Position numbers and translations under genes: made by a program. A DNA stretch of 64,000 nt from Myxocyprinus asiaticus (lineage: Eukaryota > Chordata > Actinopteri > Cypriniformes > Catostomidae), in contig NC_059348.1 of NCBI RefSeq assembly GCF_019703515.2, positions 20,293,656 through 20,357,655 of the forward strand, read 5' to 3'. The notes below the pieces were generated by a model. That model was not told the DNA's origin. It made no database searches and saw only the letters and a list, made by a program, of their open reading frames with translations. Each line of letters opens with the position of its first letter. The first letter of the stretch is position 1. Positions 58,301-64,000 of the stretch are shown piece after piece.

Positions 58301-61126
58301 TGAAACACAAAAGGCAGAATGACAGCCTTAGTCACCATTTACTTTCATTGTATGAAAAAAAAAAGATGTAATGAAAGTGAATGGTGATTGAGACAAACAA
58401 CCTACCTAACATCTTTTTTGTTCAACGAAACAGAGAAAGTCATACAGGTTTGAAATGGCATGAGGGTGAGTAAATGATGACAGAATTTTCATTTTTGGGT
58501 GTACTATCCATTTAAGTGCATGCAAAAGGGGCTCAGTACATCTGTTGAATACTGATTTGATGATCATCTTACAGTATATGAGAGGGTAAGATTTCAGTGG
58601 CAGCTCAAATACTCACAGACACCAGGCGGTCTCCTTTCCTTAGCTCTCCACAAAGGTCTGCAGGGCCTCCAGCCAGGATGAAAGAGATAAAGATGCCCTC
58701 TCCATCCTCTCCACCCACAATGTTGAAGCCAAGCCCTGTAGAACCACGATGCAGTACCACCTTCCTGGGCTCTCTGCTTAAACAGAGAGAAAAAAAAAAA
58801 AAATCCAGACCTTATACATCCATATAAACACGTAACACAAAACTCACAGATCCTTTGAGTAGCATATACAAACTGTTTATATCTGTGTTAACATGATTTT
58901 AGTGTGATAAAATCACTTATTAACCTTTTCTGTGTAAAGTTATTGCCAATTTTACAACTTTTACAACTGTAAAAATAACAATTTAAACAACTTTACAGCT
59001 CAAATAATAAGCTAGTTTTACCAGAAGTAATGAAAGTGCTTTTATAAAATTATAAGCTTCACAGTTCTGCCTTTAAACCCTCAAAAAAATCGGCCACATT
59101 CACTTCCATTGTAAGTGCCTCACAGTAACCCTGATTTATTTTAAAGTAGGAACGAGTCAAAATAAATTTTTGTGGTAATCAACATTGTCACAAATGCTGT
59201 TGATTGAGCTTAACTTGTATTGAACCTGGAATATTCCTTTAACAAGAGACTAGTGTGCTAGACCTTGTCTGTGTAAAGTTTTATACAACACTTCAACTTC
59301 AATGATTTTCTATGGTAATCGATATTATGCAACAAATGCTGTCAATAGAGCTTTACTTGTACTGAAACTGAAACATTCCTTTAAGATTGTAGGATTAGTG
59401 TATATAACTGTAATCTTAGAGGCACTGCTGTCTGGTTCTACTCTATTGCACACAGCATTGTTCAACACCAAAAAACATCCTTGTGGCTTTTCGCTATAGC
59501 TCTGTATTAGAATACTGATACGGTCAAACGCCATTTTATAACATCAGCTTTTCCCTGTTAAAGACACATCAAAACAACATACTGTAACTCTGAAATACTC
59601 CCCCCAAAAACACATAGAATGCCACAAACATGCTTCCTTTGAGGCTACTGTACATGTTTGATTGCTGCACTACGTGTCAAATCCTCCAGTGCGGTAAAAT
59701 TTGTTTTATGACATCACAACAAATACGAAATATGTATGTAATATTCTAACTCCATTAAACTCAATAACTGTTTGACCTTGAGACATAAAACCAACTGTAA
59801 AACACTCAGAATATTATTCTTTATATAGCACAAGACTTGTTTTGGGGAGTAAATGTTCAGTACTTTTTATACAGATATTTGTATCCCTATAAATCTATTA
59901 AACTCAATGACCATTTGACCTAGAGACATGAAACCAACTGCAAAACACTCAGAATATTATTCTGTATATAGCACAAGACTTGTTTTTGGGAGTAAATGTT
60001 CAGGACTTTTTTTATAGATTCAATTATCCCTATAAATCTATTAAACTCAATGACTATAGAATTATAATATCTGTATAAAAAGTAAAAATTTTTTAAGAAC
60101 ATTTCATATTTGTTGTGATGTCATAATATCAAAAGGTTAAATTGTTTAATTGATTTATAGGGCTTTCTTTGTGCTAGGCAAAGAAAACCTATTCATGCAT
60201 TTCCAAGTTGTTTTGGCTTGAAAATGTCATAGGCATGGAGAGTTTAATGGGTATGATGATGTGCCATTGTTTTTATGAAAATGAACCAACACAAGTCGTG
60301 GATGGGCTAAATTTGGAGCTCATCAAATTGTTAAATCGGCAATGATGTGTCCAGTTTTGTCAAGTTTTCTTTTTTCTTGCTGGCATTTTTGGCAGTGTGA
60401 TTTCATCTGCAATTTTGCCCTCATAAAGTGAGGCAATTCCTAAAGTTACCATGGATCAAACCCAGTAAAATCATCACAAGCACACTAATGGTACAACTGA
60501 GTGTTGATAAATGAAGTCATGAGAATCTGACCCCTTCGCCACCATGTGCTACTATCAGTTCAACCTCTCTCACTCTCTTTCAGTCATAGTATCCTGTAGG
60601 AAGATTCAGTCAATGACAACATTCAGTCACCTGCAAGCAGTGAGGAACTATGAAGACCTTGGGTAGCCGAGAAAGGAAAAATAAAGTAAGAAAGATATTC
60701 CAAAGAATGTCAATGACAGAGCTTCTCCCACCACAGGTGAGCACCTGTACATTTTTCATAACTTCTACCTCACCAGCCTTATGTAGACAAAGAATGGAGG
60801 CTGGGGAAAAGAGCGATCATGATCATGGACAAAAAGAGGACGATGATAAGGAAGAACAGAAAATGCAAAAAAGAGAGGACAGCTGCTGGGTACCAATGAG
60901 CATCTTGCCAAACTTATTTAAGGAATGAATGAATCACTTTAACTAGTCACATATATAACTCTGAATAAAAAGTGACATTATTGAGATGGTGAATTGTACC
61001 TGGAGGTGTCATCATCACCCATCACAGTCTTTGGGGTTGGAGAGTAGCGTCCAGAATGCACCGGGGGCAAGGGTTGGCTCAGATAGCTCGGAGGGCTGAT
61101 ATGGTTTTCCATATGCTGGGAATAAG
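36264..61126 (-). CDS. dlg1: DLG1/SAP97 MAGUK scaffold, 3' part (15 exons seen)
   Basis: Membrane-associated guanylate kinase that clusters receptors and junction proteins at epithelial contacts and synapses. Exons in transcript order: 61126-61000, 58773-58617, 58210-58108, 51335-51221, 50961-50785, 48859-48793, then either 46317-46218 (I2) or 45924-45891 (I3), then 44025-43984, 41244-41194, 40990-40889, 39958-39786, 39529-39420, 39092-39001, 36370-36264. All have GT/AG borders and compatible phase. The I2 form gives 506 residues to the stop, almost identical to human DLG1 from the linker before PDZ3 onward. Domains: PDZ3 ([16 protein letters not shown]), SH3 ([12 protein letters not shown]), the alternatively spliced HOOK, and the guanylate-kinase-like domain ([12 protein letters not shown]), ending IWVQSKEKL. 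Wording such as [11 protein letters not shown] and [14 protein letters not shown] points to DLG1 rather than DLG2/3/4. N-terminal exons are outside the window. Confidence 0.95.
36375..37690. other. dlg1 last intron, no further feature
   Basis: AT-rich intron sequence. Two short near-identical words (CTACTTGCCAAATAAATAAA at 37024 and a similar one at 17601) hint at another dispersed repeat. Confidence 0.4.
37700..38010. mobile_element. Fragment related to the hAT-like MITE at 49933
   Basis: Shares GACGTCCATCC (mirrored as GGACGTCTTTG near 50207), a GCAGTCCTGC/GCATCTC segment and the GTCGGGTTCGGGTCAG end with the 49933-50763 element in the opposite orientation. Heavily diverged. Confidence 0.4.
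38090..38860 (-). mobile_element. L2-type LINE 3' end
   Basis: The minus-strand frame 38859-38413 reads [34 protein letters not shown] and [13 protein letters not shown], the C-terminal part of L2/Maui-family reverse transcriptase ORFs. Downstream (38090-38150) is the usual L2 tail with ATTTAGTCATTTAGCAGATG and TTTTATCCAAAGCG. 5'-truncated copy in the last dlg1 intron. Confidence 0.85.
39001..39092 (-). CDS. dlg1: dlg1 exon: GK-like domain
   Basis: Acceptor TTTCAG, donor GTCTGT. Encodes [20 protein letters not shown] and [10 protein letters not shown], matching human [20 protein letters not shown]. Confidence 0.95.
39420..39529 (-). CDS. dlg1: dlg1 exon: GK-like domain
   Basis: Acceptor TCTCAG, donor GTAAGT. 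Encodes [20 protein letters not shown] and [16 protein letters not shown], nearly identical to human DLG1. Confidence 0.96.
39786..39958 (-). CDS. dlg1: dlg1 exon: GK-like domain, GMP-site region
   Basis: Acceptor TTTCAG, donor GTGAGC. Encodes [20 protein letters not shown] then [20 protein letters not shown] and [16 protein letters not shown]. The [17 protein letters not shown] segment is the phosphopeptide-binding site of MAGUK kinase-like domains. Confidence 0.97.
39965..40880. other. dlg1 intron, no feature
   Basis: AT-rich with T runs. No coding or TIR structure seen. Confidence 0.45.
40889..40990 (-). CDS. dlg1: dlg1 exon: GK-like domain start
   Basis: Acceptor TTACAG, donor GTAAGT. 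Encodes [20 protein letters not shown] then [14 protein letters not shown]. The P-loop equivalent ILGPMKDR lacks the GKS/T signature of active guanylate kinases, as in all DLG proteins. Confidence 0.96.
41194..41244 (-). CDS. dlg1: dlg1 exon [12 protein letters not shown]
   Basis: Acceptor TTCTCAG, donor GTAAGG, 51 nt. Encodes (R)[16 protein letters not shown]. Human is [20 protein letters not shown] is the strand linking SH3 and kinase-like folds. Confidence 0.93.
41838..42612. mobile_element. Possible hAT-like MITE
   Basis: The left edge TATAGGGCTGTGCTGATAAG with GAGAACCGG and the right edge CATATCCCTAG resemble a hAT-type MITE that begins TAGGG and ends CCCTA. The interior includes an A/CAAA-rich run (41901-41937). 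No clear target duplication. Confidence 0.35.
42620..43975. other. dlg1 intron, no feature
   Basis: No exon recognised between the two HOOK exons. A short GA run is at 43554-43564. Confidence 0.4.
43984..44025 (-). CDS. dlg1: dlg1 exon [13 protein letters not shown]
   Basis: Acceptor TTTCAG, donor GTAAGT, 42 nt. Joins either Q (after I2) or K (after I3) to [13 protein letters not shown], identical to human. Serine-rich HOOK segment. Confidence 0.93.
44223..44644. mobile_element. MITE with a second MITE nested inside
   Basis: Outer TIRs are TTAAAGGTGCACTAAGTA and TACTTAGTGCACCTTTAA. Inside, 44265-44527 carries the GATAGTTCGCCCAAAAATGA arm and a mirrored GACAGAAATTAAATTTTTCA end, the fold-back family seen at 15205. 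Confidence 0.75.
44679..45430. mobile_element. hAT-like MITE related to 865-1642
   Basis: TIRs CAGTGCTGGGTAGATTACTT and AGTTACTTCCCAGCACTG. The interior is rich in GTAATCTGATTAC words, like the 865-1642 element. 0.75 kb. Confidence 0.75.
45891..45924 (-). CDS. dlg1: dlg1 alternative micro-exon I3
   Basis: Only 34 nt. Acceptor TCCACAG, donor GTAAGT. Encodes [11 protein letters not shown] plus an A that completes Lys with the next exon, giving SKGLKHVTSN. Human I3 reads EIPDDMGSKGLKHVTSN. In human this insert carries protein 4.1 (FERM) binding. Too short to be found as an open frame; it was recognised by reading the splice sites. Confidence 0.88.
46218..46317 (-). CDS. dlg1: dlg1 alternative exon I2
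   Basis: Encodes (Q)[17 protein letters not shown] and [15 protein letters not shown], donor GTAAGT, matching human I2 ([20 protein letters not shown]). The acceptor is a tandem CAGCAG, so the first Gln can be kept (start 46317) or skipped (start 46314). Human I2 forms tend to be nuclear, and I3 forms bind protein 4.1 at the membrane. Confidence 0.92.
46542..47693 (-). mobile_element. Sleeping Beauty-like Tc1 element, deleted
   Basis: TIRs CAGTTGAAGTCAGAAGTTTA and TAAACTTCTGACTTCGACTG with TA duplications (46540-46541, 47694-47695). The inner repeat near 46740 (CAGTGGGTCAGAAGTTTACA) gives the IR/DR arrangement of this class. The minus frame 47032-46811 keeps the C-terminal catalytic part ([18 protein letters not shown], with the last DDE glutamate), while the centre is deleted near 47064. 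In the dlg1 I2-HOOK intron. Confidence 0.9.
47700..48785. other. dlg1 intron, no feature
   Basis: No recognisable element or exon. Confidence 0.4.
48793..48859 (-). CDS. dlg1: dlg1 exon: start of HOOK region
   Basis: Acceptor TTCCAG, donor GTGAGT. Encodes [20 protein letters not shown], a basic helix that binds calmodulin in SAP97/SAP102. Ends in phase 0 (AAA GGG), from which I2 or I3 follows. Confidence 0.93.
49933..50763. mobile_element. hAT-like MITE
   Basis: Ends AAGAGGTCTG and CAGACCTCTA. Flanks GTTTTTTT (49925-49932) and GTTTTTTG (50764-50771) agree at 7 of 8 positions. Subterminal CCCGACCCC/GGTTTCGGG and GGTCAGGTTCGGGC are partial mirrors. It lies immediately downstream of the dlg1 SH3 exon donor (22 bp). 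Confidence 0.7.
50785..50961 (-). CDS. dlg1: dlg1 exon: SH3 domain
   Basis: Acceptor TCTGCAG, donor GTGAGA. Encodes [20 protein letters not shown] then [20 protein letters not shown] and GVIPSKRR. In MAGUKs this SH3 packs against the kinase-like domain rather than binding classic PxxP ligands. Confidence 0.96.
51221..51335 (-). CDS. dlg1: dlg1 exon: PDZ3-SH3 linker
   Basis: Acceptor TTTCAG, donor GTACTG. Encodes [20 protein letters not shown] and the Ser-rich [17 protein letters not shown], nearly identical to human. The [10 protein letters not shown] stretch leads into the SH3 fold. Confidence 0.95.
51630..52722 (-). mobile_element. Sleeping Beauty-like Tc1 element, left-truncated
   Basis: The right end reads GTGTATGTAAACTTCTGACT, matching the element at 46542. 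The minus frame 52311-52030 encodes the DNA-binding N-terminus ([38 protein letters not shown]). The catalytic half further left (51660-52010) is shifted. The left TIR is missing. Confidence 0.82.
52735..53387. mobile_element. Family 4 Tc1 fold-back element, truncated copy
   Basis: Starts CGATCAGCCACAACATTAAA. The left half mirrors 8481-8905 but without the 64-bp tfrc block (53010-53060 is uninterrupted). The right half is cut short and ends in an inverted CACATTTTTTCCCCATTCTG, directly joined to a family 1 Tc1 fragment. Confidence 0.8.
53388..54390. mobile_element. Family 1 Tc1 fold-back element
   Basis: 53388-53715 on plus encodes family 1 transposase ([13 protein letters not shown] then a HDDE-like [19 protein letters not shown] with frameshifts). 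From about 53716 the sequence turns round and repeats the N-terminal part on minus (53978-53727: [20 protein letters not shown]). Right TIR CAAACTTTTGAGCACAACTG ends at 54390, followed by a TA run. Confidence 0.8.
54391..54421. repeat. (TA)n microsatellite
   Basis: About 15 TA units next to the Tc1 right end. Confidence 0.93.
54946..57163. mobile_element. Tc1-like element, family 5, fold-back, hosting a hAT element
   Basis: TIRs CAACCCCAATTCC and GAATTGGGGTCC, with TA at 54944-54945 and 57164-57165. Transposase remnants occur in both orientations: minus 56541-56158 ([20 protein letters not shown]) and plus 56650-56960 ([39 protein letters not shown]), so the copy is a fold-back derivative. 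A hAT-like element sits inside. Confidence 0.8.
55178..56074. mobile_element. hAT-like element with perfect 8-bp target duplication
   Basis: TIRs TAGGGCTGCCCCC and GGGGGCAGCCCTA. Flanks GTGTTTAC at 55170-55177 and 56075-56082 are identical. Subterminal TAGTCGACTAG-type words mark the common fish hAT MITE. 897 bp, no transposase frame. Holds a 30-base A run at 55341-55370. Confidence 0.95.
57255..58100. other. dlg1 intron, no feature
   Basis: No exon recognised. A G run (57446-57456) is present. Confidence 0.4.
58108..58210 (-). CDS. dlg1: dlg1 exon: PDZ3, second part
   Basis: Acceptor TCTCAG, donor GTGAGT. Encodes [20 protein letters not shown] and [14 protein letters not shown]. The His in ATHEQA is the alphaB1 residue that selects class I (S/T-x-V) ligands. 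Confidence 0.95.
58258..58515. mobile_element. Fold-back MITE
   Basis: Left arm AAGATAGTTCACACAATTTA with CTCACCC, right arm GAGGGTGAGTAAATGATGAC and TTTTTGGGTGTACTATCC. The middle mirrors CACCATTTACTTTCATT and AATGAAAGTGAATGGTG. Lies between the two PDZ3 exons. Confidence 0.75.
58617..58773 (-). CDS. dlg1: dlg1 exon: PDZ3, first part
   Basis: Acceptor AAGCAG, donor GTGAGT. Encodes [20 protein letters not shown] then [20 protein letters not shown] and [12 protein letters not shown] is the carboxylate-binding loop of PDZ3. Confidence 0.95.
58845..59243. mobile_element. MITE, second family, partial
   Basis: The right arm GTGGTAATCAACATTGTCAC to TATTGAACCTGGAATATTCC matches the arm of 33067-33708, and CATTCACTTCCATTGTAAGT matches its interior. 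Left arm eroded. A further arm fragment lies at 59313-59383. Confidence 0.65.
59704..60125. repeat. 143-bp tandem repeat inside inverted flanks
   Basis: Two full units (59754-59896, 59897-60039) and a partial third begin ATTAAACTCAATGACCATTT or close variants. The flanks ATGACATCACAACAAAT (59708-59724) and ATTTGTTGTGATGTCAT (60108-60124) are inverted copies, so the array sits inside a MITE-like unit. Confidence 0.85.
60130..60990. other. dlg1 intron, no feature
   Basis: No exon recognised. The 92-codon plus frame at 60650 is acidic low-complexity and looks like chance. Confidence 0.4.
61000..61126 (-). CDS. dlg1: dlg1 exon: linker between PDZ2 and PDZ3
   Basis: Acceptor TTCCCAG, donor GTACAA. 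Encodes [20 protein letters not shown], then [17 protein letters not shown], aligning with human [31 protein letters not shown]. It starts in phase 1, so an upstream exon exists beyond the window. Confidence 0.9.
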
Positions 61127-61129
61127 CTG

Positions 61130-64000
61130 GGAAAGAGAGGGGAAAACAGACACATTAAAACAGAAACAAAAAGTTCACAGAACTTTCAGTCTTGGTCTGT
61201 ATTGTCTATAAGCTTGCACCAAATGGTTCCACTATTCTGTACAAGTGTCTCCAATCCTCCAAACTTGCATAATTAAATTCTATTCAGCTTTTACCTTGTC
61301 AGAGGTTTGAAGCCCTAACAGAAAGAGCCGCACACTGACAGTAAATGATACCCTGGGCTGAGCTTTTAGCACCTGGGCCTCCACTGAGGCTCTGCTTACA
61401 CAGATATCCATGTGGGGGAGTGAGACTCGGGGGTTATGGTGAAACTGAGCTTAAACTATCCTCATCTTACCCAGCTGTCTCTCTTTGTCTCTCAGTAAAC
61501 ATCTCATTTGATGCAGACAGTTAGCTGAGCACATGACAAAAGGCTGCCTGCCTTATCAGTACATCCTCAAATGAGCTCTGATAATAGTATGTTAGAGTGA
61601 TATGTGCTTGCATAAAGATGGAATGATGGTAAGTGGGATGGCCACAACAAATAACCAAATGATGGCAAAATTCTCATCTCCAAATGTGGCACAGTGAGAA
61701 AGCTTTCGCTTCAAAAATAAATGCACAAATGAGATTAACAGGCTTTTTCTGAACTGAACCCAAACTGTATTTAGGTCTGTTTGTAAGTATTTACTGTCAG
61801 CAGTTACTGAAGCGTGCCCAATGTTGAATGGATATTTAAACATAATAAGGCTAAAAGACAGCAATGATAATAAACCTCTTCTAGAGTGTCCACTGGATGA
61901 AAAACTGCACCGGCAAGTGATAAGATGTGACACCACTGTAGCGGGACAAGACTAGATACTGTTTGTGCTCTCAAAGTCCAAGATTCAAATATTACAACGT
62001 ACAATAGCATCTATGGAGAGAGAGAGACCTGTGTCTTGGGTAGGAAAAGACAATTTTAAGAAAGCATTTTTTTTTTCTTTCAAAAATGTTGTCAGTCAAT
62101 TTTCTTTATCTTCATTTTTTTTAAAACAGCATGTAATAGTATAAAAAAATACAATAGCAATATTGTACTTATTCTGATCATCACAAAAACTTTTTTCCAG
62201 GCTGAAAGCAAAAATTTCTCCTAATGCAGGGGCTCCCAACATAACAGATTAAAGACTAGATCTAAAATCATAAAAGATGCTAAATCTAACACAGATAAAT
62301 GGGTATTTCTTCAATATCGGGCATTTTTAGCACTGCAGACTAAAATGTCGAGTCTCATTAAAACTTTTTTCACACAGTTTTTTTTATTTATTAATTTTTT
62401 TATTTGTCTACAATGTCCAATGCACATGCGTCACAGGAGATTTGTAATTTTTTTTAAAGTCATGAAACTTCCCACCACTGGGTTTGACAGAATTCTGTGG
62501 TGAAAATGACATTTTAAATGTTTTTGACATAAAATAGTAGACTCCTCTGTCTTGCTAAGGCTAATTTCATAACAAAAATTTTATGTATCCTACATACACA
62601 CCATCAAATAATATTTTCACACTTTTTGCATAATTTGGCAAAGTGACAGCTTGAAAAGCTGTCATAAGTGATATTTGCCTTGAATTTTCTTCAAACATCA
62701 CTTGTCTCATATTTTATCTCAAACATGCTCTTTACTGACACATTTGTCAGCTTGCTTAACAAGTACACTAACTTTTTTAATAAATAAATAAAGTTTTTTT
62801 TTGCCCCAAAAGAAAAAAGCTGAAATCTGTTATAATAAAAATCAACCACTGGGACATAAAAGTGCCCGATGTTGAAGAAACACCCAAATATCATAAAAGA
62901 TAACAGATAAAAAGGAATTCACTATGTGGCATTTTTTGCCCACACACTTGAAATATGTGCAGCCTTTTTGTCACTTTCTGTAGCATTTTGTGGCCTGAGC
63001 CCTGGCAAATTTTTTATCCTGGTGTATGGTGGTTTCGAGATGTATATTTGGATCAGGTAGCTTTCATCCCTACAGTACTGCACCGCGGACTTTAAAAGAA
63101 TGAAAGGCTTATATGCAGAAACCTCGCTTTACCCTCAGGCAGAACAGAGCGGAACAGAGTGGCGCAATAAAAAAAGCTCGACAGATGGTGAAATGCATGC
63201 TTTATGGCTCTCTGTGGGGGCAAAAATATAATCTACTGACACGAAAAGTCTTCCCCTCTGCAGCACACTGACCAAATCAATCAGATCTCTGTGCCCTCAA
63301 TACAAAAGTACATGCAAAAAGACAAATCACACTGTCTGATAAATGAATGCACACATTGTGTAAGTTATTTTGCTCAGTGCTATGTAAACAGTGCTATTTC
63401 CATTCTGGGTCAGGCTGCTGAATGATCGTGCACACTTATCAGAATTATTTCTCATTCATTAACTCAGGTTGGCTCTCTTTAGCTGGTGTGGCATAGTTCC
63501 ACTTGCTGGCCTCTGCCCTGCATTAGGATATTGGTGCTTGGATTAGCAATACCAGCTTGACCATGTAATCCCAATCATGACTGAATTTGAATTTGTGATT
63601 TGTCTTTCACGCCTACAAGTCAAGCGGAGCAAAGCATCCTTGTCTGCTCTTCACTGTTTGTAAAGGGCCGGTCTTAGGGATGACCTCCCTCTTTCTGTAG
63701 TAACATCAACTCTGTCTCGTAAAGGTCTGTGACCATCACCCATTTAAACTGCTCATTATTTTCATGCTTTCATGTGCTTTTAAGTGTGCTTTCACTTCCT
63801 CCCCCTCCCACTGCCCCCACTGGTCTCTGTTCACATCATATTTTTTGGGTCCGAACCACGGTCTGATTACGTCATCAATGTGAGTAAAAGCAGCATCTAT
63901 ATACCTGTAATTAGGCAACAACTCAAGAAAACATCAGCTTCGCTATGTTATTAAAGTATTCATCTCTTTGGATTTACCACCAAAACTTTACATACACAAA
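61130..64000. other. dlg1 intron to right edge
   Basis: No PDZ2-coding exon recognised on the minus strand. AT-rich sequence with T runs (62069-62078, 62378-62385). Confidence 0.4.

Noticed and set aside
60650..60928. 92-codon plus-strand acidic/basic frame
   Set aside because: Charged low-complexity sequence in an intron with no family resemblance and no promoter or splice support.
63736..63921. Minus-strand frame (61 codons) as a possible upstream dlg1 exon
   Set aside because: Does not resemble any DLG1 segment and lacks suitable splice borders.

Overview
The window looks like teleost DNA, most probably from a cypriniform (carp/zebrafish-like) fish. It is AT-rich with short exons and GT-AG introns. 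It is crowded with Tc1-like elements (one resembling the Sleeping Beauty type), hAT-like and fold-back MITEs, an L2-type LINE end, and long TA, CA and A runs. This lineage call is inferred from repeat style and protein similarity recalled from memory. No alignment was run.

Three protein-coding genes can be supported. (1) A transferrin receptor 1 gene (tfrc/tfr1 type) lies on the minus strand from about 24.8 kb down to about 3.2 kb. I assembled it as a non-coding first exon plus 17 coding exons. Every junction has GT/AG signals and compatible phase, giving a 2307-nt CDS (768 residues plus stop). Its 3' UTR carries five iron-responsive elements arranged as two, a gap, then three, as in mammalian TFRC. 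(2) A short single-exon gene on the plus strand at 32.34-32.66 kb matches NCBP2AS2. (3) The 3' half of dlg1 (SAP97, a MAGUK scaffold) lies on the minus strand from 61.13 kb down to 36.26 kb. It encodes part of the linker before PDZ3, then PDZ3, SH3, the alternatively spliced HOOK region and the guanylate-kinase-like domain. The 5' exons (L27, PDZ1, PDZ2) lie beyond the right edge. The order tfrc - ncbp2as2 - dlg1 recalls human 3q29. The genes are neighbours rather than an operon: iron uptake, a small mitochondrial protein, and cell-cortex/synapse scaffolding.

Layout: 0-3 kb is non-coding with a hAT-like MITE and an L1-like fragment. 3.2-24.9 kb is tfrc, whose last intron (5.16-10.57 kb) holds a pile of Tc1-like elements and whose second intron holds a nearly intact Tc1 copy. 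24.9-32.3 kb is intergenic with simple repeats and a palindromic MITE. 32.3-32.9 kb is ncbp2as2. 33-34.6 kb is a fold-back MITE and intergenic DNA. 34.6-61.1 kb is dlg1; its intron between the SH3 exon group and PDZ3 contains several levels of nested transposons (51.57-57.25 kb). 61.1-64 kb is dlg1 intron.

The points most worth following up are: a 64-bp copy (63/64 identical) of the tfrc intron/exon boundary at 13.8 kb sitting inside a Tc1 fold-back element 5 kb away; the complete IRE array; phase-enforced mutually exclusive I2/I3 exons of dlg1, including a 34-nt micro-exon; and repeated head-to-head (fold-back) rearrangement of three different Tc1 families.
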